Source: Halalkalicoccus sp. NIPERK01 (GTDB taxonomy: Archaea > Halobacteriota > Halobacteria > Halobacteriales > Halalkalicoccaceae). Taken from it: a stretch of 64,000 nucleotides of DNA. The DNA lies in assembly GCF_030287405.1 (NCBI RefSeq), contig NZ_JASVVV010000008.1, forward strand, positions 1 through 64,000, given 5' to 3'. Positions 33,426-42,399 of this stretch are shown here, in pieces. The notes beneath the pieces were generated by a model, which made no database searches, was not told the DNA's origin, and was given only the letters and a program-made list of their open reading frames with translations. Made by a program: the position numbers and the translations under genes. Every line of letters begins with the position of its first letter. The first letter of the stretch is position 1.

Positions 33426-33757
33426 TCGTCGGACGGGGGAAATATCATGCTATGAGCAATATATATTCGACAACACCTATATACTCGGCTATGCTCACCA
33501 ACCGAGACGTGGGCAAACGATACCTCTCGGCCCCGTTCCCTGCCTGTAGATGATCAGCAGCCTATCGAAAACTCTCAGCAGCGGATCGGTAAATCGACAC
33601 GAGATCGAATGCTGTGTTTCTACTCTGAATATATAGTATTCAAACCGGTCGATGGGAACGGCGTCGAGCGACCGGGCCGCCGGGTGGATCGGGGGTCACA
33701 TCCCGAAGGAATGGCCGGGACGGTGAGGGTTTAGGTGATCGAGTCGACAGGGGGCGT
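33426..33757. promoter_or_regulatory. AT-rich divergent intergenic region upstream of pstS and the aldo/keto reductase
   Basis: This 332-bp gap is the most AT-rich stretch of the window. caatatatattcga (33458-33469 region) is a likely pstS TATA box on the minus strand. Another TATA-like palindrome GAATATATAGTATTC is at 33627-33641. The box gagggtttaggtg near 33731 is placed 27 nt before the reductase ATG. A 25-codon frame (33652-33726) is the only small ORF of note. Confidence 0.55.
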
Positions 33758-34771
33758 ATGGAGTATCACAGCCTCGGCTCGACCGGGACGACGGTCTCGG
33801 AACTCTGTTTCGGGACGTGGCGATTCGGCAAGGAAAGCGACGGCACCGTCGAGACCGACAGGGAGCAGGCCCACGAACTCCTCGATACGGCCTGGGAACA
33901 CGGGATCAACTTCATCGACACCGCGAACGTCTACGGGACGCCGAACGGCACCGCCGAGGAGTACATCGGCGAGTGGCTAGACGGGCGCGACCGCGAGGAG
34001 TTCGTGCTCGCCTCGAAGGTCTACTTCCCGTTCGACGGCTGGGGCGAACCCGGCCCGAACGATTCGGGGCTCGGACGAAAGCACATCCGCGCACAGATCG
34101 AGGGGACCCTCGATCGGCTGGGAACCGACTACCTCGACCTCTACTACATCCACCGCTTCGACGAGGAGACGCCGATCGAGGAGACGCTCGATACGCTCGA
34201 TACCCTCGTCGAGAAGGGAAAGGTGAACCACCTCGGCGCGAGCACGATGGCCGCCTGGCAGCTGACGAAGGCGCTGTGGAAGTCCGAGGTGGAGGGCTTC
34301 GAGCGCTTCGAGGCGACCCAGCCGCTGTTTCACGCCGCGTATCGCGACGACGTCGCCGAGTACCTCGACGTCTGTGCCGACCAGGACCTCGCGGTCTGTC
34401 CGTACTCGCCGCTGGCGGGCGGTTTCCTCACCGGCAAGTACGAGCGCGAGGGCGACGAGGTCGTCGGTCCCGAGGGCTCGCGTGCGGACCTCGACGACCG
34501 CTTCGAGGACTACTACGTCTCCGAGCGCGGCTGGCACGTCTTGGAGGAGATCCGAGCCGTGGCCGACGAGGTCGAGGCCACGCCCGCCCAGGTCTCGCTG
34601 CGCTGGCTGATGGACCAGGAGGCGTTCTCGTGTACGCCGATCGTCGGCGCGCGCACGACCGACCAACTGGCGGAGAACGTCGGCGCGGTCGACGTGGACC
34701 TCTCACGCGAGCAGCGCGAGCGGATCGACGACGCGCGCTACGAGAAGGGCGAGAGACGCTACGGTCACTGA
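33758..34771 (+). CDS. Aldo/keto reductase
   Basis: NADPH-dependent reductase of the AKR superfamily (TIM barrel), 337 residues. The catalytic tetrad is seen: Asp and Tyr in NFIDTANVYG, Lys in LASKVYFP, and His in YYIHRFDEE. The cofactor loop is indicated by CPYSPLAGGFLTGKY. It resembles the YhdN/general stress type. The substrate is unknown. It overlaps the convergent membrane protein gene by 7 bp. Confidence 0.93.
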   Translation: MEYHSLGSTGTTVSELCFGTWRFGKESDGTVETDREQAHELLDTAWEHGINFIDTANVYGTPNGTAEEYIGEWLDGRDREEFVLASKVYFPFDGWGEPGPNDSGLGRKHIRAQIEGTLDRLGTDYLDLYYIHRFDEETPIEETLDTLDTLVEKGKVNHLGASTMAAWQLTKALWKSEVEGFERFEATQPLFHAAYRDDVAEYLDVCADQDLAVCPYSPLAGGFLTGKYEREGDEVVGPEGSRADLDDRFEDYYVSERGWHVLEEIRAVADEVEATPAQVSLRWLMDQEAFSCTPIVGARTTDQLAENVGAVDVDLSREQRERIDDARYEKGERRYGH

Positions 34772-35517
34772 CCGCTACGCTCCCGCCGTTTTCGTCGCCA
34801 CCGCTCCTCCGGGTCCTCGCTTCCGTCCTCGCCGTCCCGCTCGCGTTTGAACGGCCGCCAGTGGAGCAGGCAGACGGTGGCGAGGAAGACCGCGGTACCG
34901 GCGACGTACGACTGTAGGCTCGTCGTCACCGCGGCCCCGGCGCTACCGAACGCGCCGACGAAGACCGGCGCGATCAGCGGCCAGACGCACGAGAAACACG
35001 AAAAGAGCCCGATGACGCCGCCGAGCGCGGAGCCCGCGGCGTCGATGAGGGTCGCGTAGACGAGATACGAGAGGGCGACGTAGCCGACGACGAGGAACGG
35101 GACGAACGTGAACCGGACGAACGTGCCGTTGTACGAGACGACCGGCCCGATCCCCGGCGAGAGCATCGAGACGTCGACTCCGGTGGGTACCCCCGGCAGT
35201 CCGGTCCAGAGCAGTCCTCCCAACACGAACAGCGCGAGGAGGTAGCCCCCGGCGACGGCCCCCGCGAGATATCGGTGGCGCGCCGTGCGGGGGTCGGGGT
35301 TCGTCCGCACGATCGCCCACAGGCCGACGTTGATCCAGATGAAGGGGTAGACGACTGCGAAGACGCTGTCGACACGGACGTCCGAAACGAGGTGATACAC
35401 CAACAGGGCGACGAGTTCGGTGTTGACGAGCAGCGCGCCGTAGACGAGCGTTGCGGTCCGCGGCCGGAAGCGCTCCGGGAGGGGGTCGAAGAGGTCGAGC
35501 GTTTGGGCGTCGCTCAT
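34765..35517 (-). CDS. Multi-pass membrane protein downstream of heme O synthase
   Basis: A 250-residue protein with about six hydrophobic helices and a basic hydrophilic tail (WRPFKRERD onward). A segment GLFSCFSCVWPLIA holds two Cys in a helix. From memory a similar protein accompanies haloarchaeal ctaB genes (DUF7546), not checked. It overlaps the heme O synthase gene by 4 bp, so it is cotranscribed and may help oxidase or heme maturation; that is inference. Confidence 0.75.
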   Translation of the reverse strand: MSDAQTLDLFDPLPERFRPRTATLVYGALLVNTELVALLVYHLVSDVRVDSVFAVVYPFIWINVGLWAIVRTNPDPRTARHRYLAGAVAGGYLLALFVLGGLLWTGLPGVPTGVDVSMLSPGIGPVVSYNGTFVRFTFVPFLVVGYVALSYLVYATLIDAAGSALGGVIGLFSCFSCVWPLIAPVFVGAFGSAGAAVTTSLQSYVAGTAVFLATVCLLHWRPFKRERDGEDGSEDPEERWRRKRRERSGQ

Positions 35518-36896
35518 AACACGAGTGCGTCGACGATGATCGCGAACAGGAGCGCTCCGAGGTAGGCGTTCGAGGCGTGGAACGACCGCATCGCGGCGCT
35601 TCTGGTCTGCTCGCGGTGGAGCGCCATCACCTCGCGGAGGAACACCGCCCCGAAGAGGACGCTCGTCGCGGCGAAGAGCCAGCCCAGCGTGTCGACCGCG
35701 GCGAGCATGCTCGCCCCGATCAGGGTCGCCCCCAGGTAGTAGACGATGTGTTTGCGGGTGGCGCGCTCGCCCCGCACCACGGGCATCATCGGGAACCCGC
35801 CCCGGGCGTAGTCGTCCTTGTACGCGAGCGCGAGGTTGTAGAAGTGCGCGGGCGTCCAACAGAAGATCACGCCCGCGAGGACCAGGGCGGGCAGGCCGAT
35901 CTCGCCGGTGGCGGCGGCCCAGCCGATCAGCGCGGGCAGCGCGCCCGCCGCGCCGCCGATGACGGTGTTCTGGACGGTGTTGGGCTTCAACACCAGCGTG
36001 TAGATCACGCTGTAGAAGACGATCGCGGTCAGGCCCAACAGAGCCGCGAGCGCGTTGACGAAGACGTAGAAGGTCGCGAGCGAGGCGATCCCCAGAAGTG
36101 TGCCGAACACGAGCGCGTGCCTGACAGGAACGATCTCGGTCGCGAGCGGGCGGGCGGCGGTGCGTTTCATGCGCCGGTCGACGTCGCGTTCGAGCACGTG
36201 GTTGAAGGTGCCGCTCGCGCCGATCGCGAGTACGCCCCCGAGGAGGGTGGCGACGATGGTGGTGACGGAGAGGTCGGGGCCGGTGGCGAGCGTCATCGCC
36301 GCCGCCGCGACGAGACAGAGCAGCCACATCAAACGGGGCTTCATCAGGCTGTAGTAGGCACCGAGTGTCGCCCGGAGGCCGCGGTTCGGCGTCGACCCCC
36401 GTGCGGGTTCGTCGGGTTCCCTCGTGAGCGACTCCTCGCGCTCGCGGGTCGGGAACCGGCGTTCGAGCGACCAGGCGAGTCCGAGCAGGAGGCCGCCGAA
36501 GATGACGGTCCCGATCAGCAGGTGGAGCGCCGACACCAACGGGGGTGCGCCGGCCGTGGCGACGACCGCGCCGATCGCCACCTGCACCGGGTAGAGCACG
36601 GCCGGGACGACGAGCGCGAGGCGGATCCGCGTCGATCCCGTCCGCCAGCCGACGACGGCGCTCGCGAGGACGCCGACCCCGACGAGGGCCGCGAGGACGC
36701 GGTGTGTCCACGCGATCGTCACCTCGGCGCCGTCGAAGGGGTAGCCGCCGTTGCAGGCCGGCCACGTCGAACACGCCGCGGCCGCGTCGGTGAGCGCGGT
36801 CGTCGCGCCCGCGATCACCAGCAGGTACGCCCCCACCGCGGTCGCCGCGAGCAGGGCGAGCGCGCGCGACCGGCCACCGAGCGGTTCCGTGAACAC
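35514..36896 (-). CDS. ctaB: Heme O synthase CtaB with N-terminal CtaA/COX15-like extension
   Basis: Converts protoheme to heme O by farnesylation, for the terminal oxidase. The C-terminal two-thirds (about residues 180-460) is the UbiA-type prenyltransferase with NHVLERDVDRRMKRTAARPL and the second Asp motif AYKDDYARGGFPMMP. The N-terminal part (about 1-160) has four helices and the CtaA-like motif CSTWPACNGG with AWTHRVLAALVG and ALHLLIG, so it resembles half a heme A synthase. The GTG at 36896 is favoured: a TATA-like box lies about 30 nt upstream. The longer frame from ATG 36968 is less likely. Confidence 0.88.
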   Translation of the reverse strand: MFTEPLGGRSRALALLAATAVGAYLLVIAGATTALTDAAAACSTWPACNGGYPFDGAEVTIAWTHRVLAALVGVGVLASAVVGWRTGSTRIRLALVVPAVLYPVQVAIGAVVATAGAPPLVSALHLLIGTVIFGGLLLGLAWSLERRFPTREREESLTREPDEPARGSTPNRGLRATLGAYYSLMKPRLMWLLCLVAAAAMTLATGPDLSVTTIVATLLGGVLAIGASGTFNHVLERDVDRRMKRTAARPLATEIVPVRHALVFGTLLGIASLATFYVFVNALAALLGLTAIVFYSVIYTLVLKPNTVQNTVIGGAAGALPALIGWAAATGEIGLPALVLAGVIFCWTPAHFYNLALAYKDDYARGGFPMMPVVRGERATRKHIVYYLGATLIGASMLAAVDTLGWLFAATSVLFGAVFLREVMALHREQTRSAAMRSFHASNAYLGALLFAIIVDALVL

Positions 36897-36966
36897 GTCT
36901 GTGTAGTGGTTGGAGCGGGCGTACTTAGAGGCCGCGATGTGGCCGCCCCCGTTCGAAAACGCACAC

Positions 36967-36973
36967 ATTTATG
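36967..36973 (+). promoter_or_regulatory. TATA box for coxB
   Basis: atttatg is centred 27 nt before the ATG at 36997, indicating a leaderless message for oxidase subunit II, divergent from ctaB. Confidence 0.5.
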
Positions 36974-36996
36974 CTCGCCCTCACAAAGGACGCGGT

Positions 36997-37920
36997 ATGG
37001 AACGGAGCCGGCGCGCCCTCGTCGGGATCCTCTGTGTGGGGCTGTTCGTCCTCGCCGCAGAGCCCGCCGCGGCGCAGACCTCGGTCAACGATCAGCTCAT
37101 CGGCGATCTGAACAACGCGCTGCTGTACGCCGCGATCCCGATCACCCTCCTGGTGCAGGCGATCCTGATCTACGCGGTGTTCAAGTTCCGGAACAACGAC
37201 GACCCCAAACCGACCCAGGAGAACCGCCGGCTCGAGATCACGTGGACGGTCGCGACCGCGATCGTGCTGCTGTTCGTCGGACTTGCCTCCTATCAGGTGA
37301 TGGCCGACCCCTTCATCACGGCCCAGGGCAACGACGTGCCCGACGAGGCCGACGTCGAGATCGAGGTCGTCGCGTTCAACTACGGCTGGAACTTCAACTA
37401 CCAGGACGAGGGCATCCAGACGACCGGCGAGGCGACGATCCCGACGAACACCGAGGTCTACTTCAACGTGACCGCGGACGAGGAGCAGAACTCGTACATA
37501 CACGGCTTTCACGTCCCCGACCTCGGGTTGAAACAGGACGCCAACCCCGGCCAGCACAACATGGTGAAGACGGAGGTCTACGAGGAGGGCGAGTACCAGG
37601 GCTACTGCTCGAAGTACTGCGGCGTGGGCCACTCGAACATGTACTTCACCATCAACGCGGTGAGCGAGGACGAGTACCAGCAGTGGGTCCAGGAACAGCA
37701 GGCCAGCGCTGAGGGCGAAGGAGGCGGCGAGGAGCAGGCTGCCGAGGAGGAGCAAGCGGCTGAAGGCGAACAGCAGGAGGGCGGAGGCGACCAACAGGCA
37801 GAGGGCGAGCAAGGACAGGAAGGGGGCGAACAAGCGGGCGGTAACGGCGAGCAGGCAGGTGGAGAGGGTGAAGCAGGCGGGAACGGCACCCAAGAGGGTG
37901 ACGGCGGCGGCGGTGCCTGA
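36997..37920 (+). CDS. coxB: Cytochrome c oxidase subunit II with long acidic Gly/Glu/Gln tail
   Basis: Carries the binuclear CuA centre that takes electrons into the oxidase. A signal-like N-terminus ends in AAA, then come two helices and the periplasm-side cupredoxin domain. CuA ligands are in HGFHVPDLG and YCSKYCGVGHSNMYF (Cys-x3-Cys-x3-His-x2-Met). After about residue 236 comes a 72-residue tail made almost only of Gly, Glu, Gln, Ala and Asn, with no hydrophobic core. The tail is acid-rich, probably disordered, and unusual in length. It is divergent from ctaB. Confidence 0.94.
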   Translation: MERSRRALVGILCVGLFVLAAEPAAAQTSVNDQLIGDLNNALLYAAIPITLLVQAILIYAVFKFRNNDDPKPTQENRRLEITWTVATAIVLLFVGLASYQVMADPFITAQGNDVPDEADVEIEVVAFNYGWNFNYQDEGIQTTGEATIPTNTEVYFNVTADEEQNSYIHGFHVPDLGLKQDANPGQHNMVKTEVYEEGEYQGYCSKYCGVGHSNMYFTINAVSEDEYQQWVQEQQASAEGEGGGEEQAAEEEQAAEGEQQEGGGDQQAEGEQGQEGGEQAGGNGEQAGGEGEAGGNGTQEGDGGGGA

Positions 37921-38083
37921 TCGGCGCTGATCGGTTCTCTTTTTCCTACGGTCGGACCGTTCGACCGAGTCGGTGACGAACGGCCGACGGCTTCCCTCAC
38001 GACCGGCGACAGTCGAACACCTATGAGGACGGAGTGGAGAGCGGAGCGGTATACGTTAGTATCTGAGGGCGCGTACGACGGGT

Positions 38084-38365
38084 ATGACGGAGGAAGTCCT
38101 CTTCGAAAGCGAGGGGTCCCGAACCCGCGGGGAGATCGCACAGTACCTCAGGGCGGTCGCCGACGGACTCGACGGCGACGGCCACCTCTCGCTCAGTGCG
38201 GGCGGGGAGTCGGTCGATCTGGCGGTCCCGGAGCGCCCGACGTTCGAGGTGAAGGCCGAACGCGAGACCGGGAGCGGCGGGACGGACCTCAGCGTCGAGT
38301 TCGAACTCGAGTGGGACGAGGGTGGAGAAGACACGGGCGCGGGCGGCGATCTGACGATCGGGTAG
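38084..38365 (+). CDS. Amphi-Trp domain protein
   Basis: A 93-residue acidic protein. MTEEVLFESEGSRTRGEIAQ is the opening of the amphi-Trp domain: a beta strand, then a helix (AQYLRAVADGLD), a Gly-rich strand and the final FELEWDEGGEDTG holding the Trp. The function of the domain is unknown. It lies between coxB and the convergent coxC. Confidence 0.85.
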   Translation: MTEEVLFESEGSRTRGEIAQYLRAVADGLDGDGHLSLSAGGESVDLAVPERPTFEVKAERETGSGGTDLSVEFELEWDEGGEDTGAGGDLTIG

Positions 38366-38479
38366 CCGTCCCTGGCCCGCGGTCCACGCATCCGATCGCT
38401 GCAGCACGCGAACGGGGAGGCGTCGCGGCCATTCGTTAGCGCGCACGCCCGCGACAGGTTACGAGGGAGAGCCGGAGAC

Positions 38480-38496
38480 CCCGTCTTCGAGACGGG
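38480..38496. terminator. Stem-loop between the amphi-Trp gene and coxC
   Basis: CCCGTCT (38480-38486) and AGACGGG (38490-38496) form a perfect 7-bp stem with a 3-nt loop. It lies 46 bp past the coxC stop on the minus strand. A terminator role is inferred from position only; there is no T-tract directly after it. Confidence 0.35.
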
Positions 38497-38541
38497 ACCA
38501 CGCTATCGCGGGCCGGTCGAACGCGGGGAAACCGATCCGTC

Positions 38542-39447
38542 TCAGACGACCGCGCCGAGATACAGCACGACGACGAGGAAGATCCAGACGACGTCGACGA
38601 AGTGCCAGTACATCGAGACCGTCGAGACGGAGGTGTGGCGTTCGGCGGAGTACTGGCCGTAGAGCGCGCGCACGAAGACGATGGCGATGAGCACCGCGCC
38701 CATCGAGACGTGCAGCCCGTGGAGGCCGGTCAGCCCGTAGAAGGCGCTCGCGTACACCGCCTCCTGGGCCGCCGCAAGCGTAAAGCCGTGGTGGACGATG
38801 AACTCGTAGTACTCGTAGCTCTGACCGGCGAGGAAGATCACGCCGAGCAGGAGGGTCGCCCCGAGGCCGAGGATGAAGTTGCGGCGATTGTCCTTTCGGA
38901 GTTGGGAGTGCGCCCAGTGGATCGTCCCGCTGCTCAGGATCAGGATCAGCGTGTTCGCGAGGACGATCTCGCTGATGATGGGGATCTGGATCGAGCCCAG
39001 CGTGAGGGTGCCCGCGACGAGCGGCCCGGAGATCACCTCGAAGTCCGCGGGCGGCCAACTGCCGATGCGGATCTGGAAGTAGTAGACGAACACCGCGCCG
39101 AAGGTCGCGACCTCGGTACACAGAAACAGGATCATCCCCCAGCGAAGCCCGCTGTTGCCGTGGCCGTCGGCGGCCCAGAACGCCTTGATGAACGCGTGGT
39201 AGATCCAGCCGTACAGTCCGACGAGGAAGACGACGACGCTCGCGAGCAGGACGCCGCCGCCGACGATCGGTTGGAGCGGCAGGTCGCCCATCGCGAGGAT
39301 GAACAGGGCGGCCCCGACGTAGATCCCCGAGGCGCCCATCGCGGCGATGAAGGGCCACCAGCTGGCCTCGCCAAAGCCCTTCGGCCAGTCTTCGACGGCC
39401 GGGAGGTGGTGGCCGTGATCGTCGCCAGAGTCTTCGGAAACGGTCAT
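38542..39447 (-). CDS. coxC: Cytochrome c oxidase subunit III
   Basis: A 301-residue membrane protein with seven helices, the usual subunit III topology. It shows HHLPAVEDWPKGFGEASWWP at the N-terminus, WGMILFLCTEVATFGAVFVYYFQ in the second region (with the conserved Glu), and HGLHVSMGAVLIAIVF plus YWHFVDVVWIFLVVVLYL at the end. The Met at 39445-39447 is chosen because it precedes the family block. It is on the minus strand while coxB and coxA are on the plus. Confidence 0.95.
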   Translation of the reverse strand: MTVSEDSGDDHGHHLPAVEDWPKGFGEASWWPFIAAMGASGIYVGAALFILAMGDLPLQPIVGGGVLLASVVVFLVGLYGWIYHAFIKAFWAADGHGNSGLRWGMILFLCTEVATFGAVFVYYFQIRIGSWPPADFEVISGPLVAGTLTLGSIQIPIISEIVLANTLILILSSGTIHWAHSQLRKDNRRNFILGLGATLLLGVIFLAGQSYEYYEFIVHHGFTLAAAQEAVYASAFYGLTGLHGLHVSMGAVLIAIVFVRALYGQYSAERHTSVSTVSMYWHFVDVVWIFLVVVLYLGAVV

Positions 39448-39541
39448 GGCTCTGGGTTTTGCGTCGATTACCAAAAAGCCTCCCAACCGCGTCGGCGCGG
39501 TGGTCCGGAACCTACAACCGCCCGCGGGGACAATCGCGGGT

Positions 39542-39802
39542 ATGGCAGAGGCGACCTTCGAGCGGCCCGGCGAGGCGGCGCACACCTGCCCGCGGTGCGG
39601 GCGTCCGTTCGCGCGCGCGGAGTACGTGACCCTCCACGTCGGTCTCGACCACCCCGAGACGCTCTCGGAGTCGGATCGCGAGCGGTTCGTCGAGGCCTAC
39701 CGGGGCGAGACCGAGGAGATCAAACGCTTCCGTCTGAAGGCGCTCGCGGGCCTGCTCGTGATCTACTTCGGGTTCCTCTACCTGTATCTCCTCGTCGTCT
39801 AG
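39542..39802 (+). CDS. C2H2-type zinc-finger protein with C-terminal membrane anchor
   Basis: An 86-residue protein. Residues 14-37 carry a zinc site: HTCPRCGRPFARAEYVTLHV and a further His in GLDHPE. A single C-terminal helix is LAGLLVIYFGFLYLYLLVV. This is the small zinc-finger/membrane protein that accompanies haloarchaeal cox clusters (DUF7410 from memory, not checked). It may help oxidase assembly or metal delivery; that is inference. Confidence 0.78.
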   Translation: MAEATFERPGEAAHTCPRCGRPFARAEYVTLHVGLDHPETLSESDRERFVEAYRGETEEIKRFRLKALAGLLVIYFGFLYLYLLVV

Positions 39803-39840
39803 TTCGATGGGTTTTCGGTCGGCTGTCCGCTAGTCGGGGT

Positions 39841-40224
39841 ATGGAAGAGCAACCGGGTTTGAGCGACCGACACCGGAAGGCCAGTCCGTGGCCGCTGTTC
39901 ATCGCGCTGGGGCTGGCGCTCGCGGAGGTGGGGGTCTTTCTCGACCTCATCGCGATCGCGGTCGGGGGGCTGTTGTTGCTCGTGGGCAGCCTCGGTGGGA
40001 TCCTGAGCGAGGCGGGGTACGCGGAGACGCCGTGGCCCGTCGTCGGCGCGCTCGGGCTCGTGCTCGCGGTCGCCGGGATCGTGCTGACGGCGATCTACCC
40101 GTTGGGCGGCGGCGGCGCGCTCGACCTGGGCTTTCGGGCGGTCTCGATCGCGGTCGCGGGCCTGCTGTGTATGGGCGGGTCGTTGCTGGGACGCGTGCTG
40201 ACGTCGCGGGCCTCGCCGTTGTAG
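39841..40224 (+). CDS. Cox-cluster membrane protein, four helices
   Basis: A 127-residue protein with a polar N-terminus (MEEQPGLSDRHRKASP) and about four hydrophobic helices rich in Gly, Leu and Ala. No cofactor ligand is visible. It lies between the zinc-finger membrane protein and the 75-residue protein, all on the plus strand, ahead of coxA. Possibly DUF7541; unverified. Likely an oxidase accessory, inferred from position. Confidence 0.72.
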   Translation: MEEQPGLSDRHRKASPWPLFIALGLALAEVGVFLDLIAIAVGGLLLLVGSLGGILSEAGYAETPWPVVGALGLVLAVAGIVLTAIYPLGGGGALDLGFRAVSIAVAGLLCMGGSLLGRVLTSRASPL

Positions 40225-40271
40225 GCGACGCGAACCACTAGCTATTTGATCGCCGCCCCGGAACGTCGGGT

Positions 40272-40499
40272 ATGAGCCGACTGCTCGACGACCGCGTCTT
40301 CAACAAGGAGACGCTGCTCGACTCGACGGTGAACCTCGTGCCGTTCGCCATCCTGATGTTCTTTCTCGTGCTGTACGTGGTCGCCACCCCCGAGGGGTGG
40401 AAGGACGGGTCGTACTACAGCATCTACATGCTGACGCTCATCATCAGCATGATCTGGGGGCTGTTGCACCTGACGTACGCGACCGCAAAGCGCATCTGA
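40272..40499 (+). CDS. Small cox-cluster membrane protein (DUF6684-like)
   Basis: A 75-residue protein. It starts MSRLLDDRVFNKETLLDSTV, then two hydrophobic helices (VPFAILMFFLVLYVVATP and MLTLIISMIWGLLHLTYA). It sits 77 bp before coxA on the same strand. From memory it matches DUF6684, which is found beside haloarchaeal oxidase genes. Probably a structural or assembly subunit. Confidence 0.8.
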   Translation: MSRLLDDRVFNKETLLDSTVNLVPFAILMFFLVLYVVATPEGWKDGSYYSIYMLTLIISMIWGLLHLTYATAKRI

Positions 40500-40576
40500 C
40501 GGGGCTTCGCCGGCGGCCGATTTTCCGCGCACGCGGAACCTAACCTTTCATTACGCTCCGTTACTGAGAGTGGCGT

Positions 40577-42334
40577 ATGCAGGTAGACGGGCAGATAGCC
40601 TTGACCGTCCTGATGGGGCTCCTCTTGCTGATCGTCGCAGGCTGGATCGCCCGCATCGAGGACTGGCGTTCGTACACGCCGCTCGCCAGCGGGGGTGGGC
40701 GCGCGGTCGACGACACCGCTTACGAAACACGGGAGAAACCCGGTGGCCTCATCCGGTGGCTCACCACGGTCGATCACAAGGACATCGGCATCCTCTACGG
40801 GATCTTCGGGACGTTCGCGCTCGTGTGGGGCGGGGTGACGGTCGCGCTCATGCGGACCGAACTGTTCTCGCCCACCACGGTCCTCATGGACCCGACGACC
40901 TACAACGCGCTGATGACGAGCCACGGGATCACGATGCTGTTCCTGTTCGGGACGCCGATGATCGCGGCGTTCGGTAACTACGTCCTCCCGCTTTTGATCG
41001 GGGCCGACGACATGGCGTTCCCCCGGATCAACGCCATCGCGTTCTGGCTGCTCCCGGTCGCGGGAACGCTGATCTGGAGCCCGTTTCTCCTGATGGCGTT
41101 CGGGATCGACCCCGCCCAGACCGGCTGGACGATGTACCCGCCGCTGTCGATCGACCAGAGCGCCCTCGGCATCGACTTCATGCTGCTGGGGCTGCACCTC
41201 TCGGGGATCAGCGCGACGATGGGGGCGATCAACTTCATCGCGACGATCTTCACCGAACGCGCGCCCGACGTCGGCTGGGAGCGCCTCGACATCTTCTCGT
41301 GGACGATGCTCACCCAGTCGGGCCTGATCCTCTTCGCCTTCCCGCTCCTGGGGAGCGTCCTGATCATGCTGCTTCTGGATCGCAACCTCGGGACGACCTT
41401 CTTCACGACCGACGGCGGCGGCTACATCCTCTACCAGCACCTCTTCTGGTTCTTCGGCCACCCCGAGGTCTACATCCTCGTGCTGCCGCCGATGGGGCTG
41501 GTCAGCCTGATCCTCCCGCGCTTTGCGGGCCGCAAACTGTTCGGCTTCAAGTTCGTCGTCTACTCGACGCTGGCGATCGGCGTGCTCTCGTTCGGCGTCT
41601 GGGCCCACCACATGTTCACGACCGGGATCGATCCCCGGATCCGCTCGGCGTTCATGGCCGTCTCGCTCGCCATCGCGATCCCGAGCGCGGTGAAGGTGTT
41701 CAACTGGACCACCACGCTGTGGTCGGGCCGTCTCAGATTGACGGTGCCGATGCTGTTCTGCATCGGCTTCGTCTCGAACTTCATCATCGGCGGCGTCACC
41801 GGCGTGTTCCTCGCCTCCATCCCGGTCAACGCCGTGTTACACGCCACCTACTACATCGTCGGGCACTTCCACTACATCGTGATGGGCGCGATCGGGTTCG
41901 CGCTCTTCGCGGGCGTCTACTACTGGTTCCCGCTGGTGACGGGCCGGATGTACCAGCGCTCGCTCGGGCTGATCCACTTCTGGCTCTCCTTTATCGGGAC
42001 GAACGTGACGTTCTTCGCGATGATCCTGCTGGGCTACGGCGGCATGCCCCGGCGGTACGCCGAGTACCTCCCCCAGTACGCGACCCTCCACCAGGTCACG
42101 ACGATCGGCGCGTTCCTCATCTTCATCGGCGGCGTCGTCTTCCTGTGGAACATCGTCCAGTCGTGGCTCGAAGGCCCGCGCGTCGAGGACGGCGACCCGT
42201 GGAACCTCAAGGAGGACGGCCTGATTACCCACGAGTGGACGTGGTTCGAGCACAAACTCGAAACCCGGCTGGCCGACGGCGGCGAACCCGCGGACGACGA
42301 GACGGCGATGGCCGACGGCGGCGAGCGCGAGTGA
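40577..42334 (+). CDS. coxA: Cytochrome c oxidase subunit I (heme-copper oxidase)
   Basis: Catalytic subunit that reduces oxygen to water and pumps protons, 585 residues, about 13 helices. Landmarks: low-spin heme ligand region SHGITMLFLFG; the CuB/Tyr segment WFFGHPEVYILVLP; the second CuB ligands in WAHHMF; and heme ligands in VGHFHYIVMG. The Tyr cross-link and the Glu of GHPE fit the A-type enzyme. It follows the small membrane proteins and is probably cotranscribed with them. Confidence 0.96.
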   Translation: MQVDGQIALTVLMGLLLLIVAGWIARIEDWRSYTPLASGGGRAVDDTAYETREKPGGLIRWLTTVDHKDIGILYGIFGTFALVWGGVTVALMRTELFSPTTVLMDPTTYNALMTSHGITMLFLFGTPMIAAFGNYVLPLLIGADDMAFPRINAIAFWLLPVAGTLIWSPFLLMAFGIDPAQTGWTMYPPLSIDQSALGIDFMLLGLHLSGISATMGAINFIATIFTERAPDVGWERLDIFSWTMLTQSGLILFAFPLLGSVLIMLLLDRNLGTTFFTTDGGGYILYQHLFWFFGHPEVYILVLPPMGLVSLILPRFAGRKLFGFKFVVYSTLAIGVLSFGVWAHHMFTTGIDPRIRSAFMAVSLAIAIPSAVKVFNWTTTLWSGRLRLTVPMLFCIGFVSNFIIGGVTGVFLASIPVNAVLHATYYIVGHFHYIVMGAIGFALFAGVYYWFPLVTGRMYQRSLGLIHFWLSFIGTNVTFFAMILLGYGGMPRRYAEYLPQYATLHQVTTIGAFLIFIGGVVFLWNIVQSWLEGPRVEDGDPWNLKEDGLITHEWTWFEHKLETRLADGGEPADDETAMADGGERE

Positions 42335-42399
42335 ATCCAGACGGCGACCCGGCCCGGTGCGGTCGCTGACGGAACCGCGACCGCGAGCGCGATGCGTTT

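Noticed and set aside
36897-36968. Extended N-terminus of the heme O synthase from ATG 36968
   Set aside because: It would run through the likely ctaB promoter and adds residues with no family similarity; GTG 36896 fits the TATA-like spacing better.
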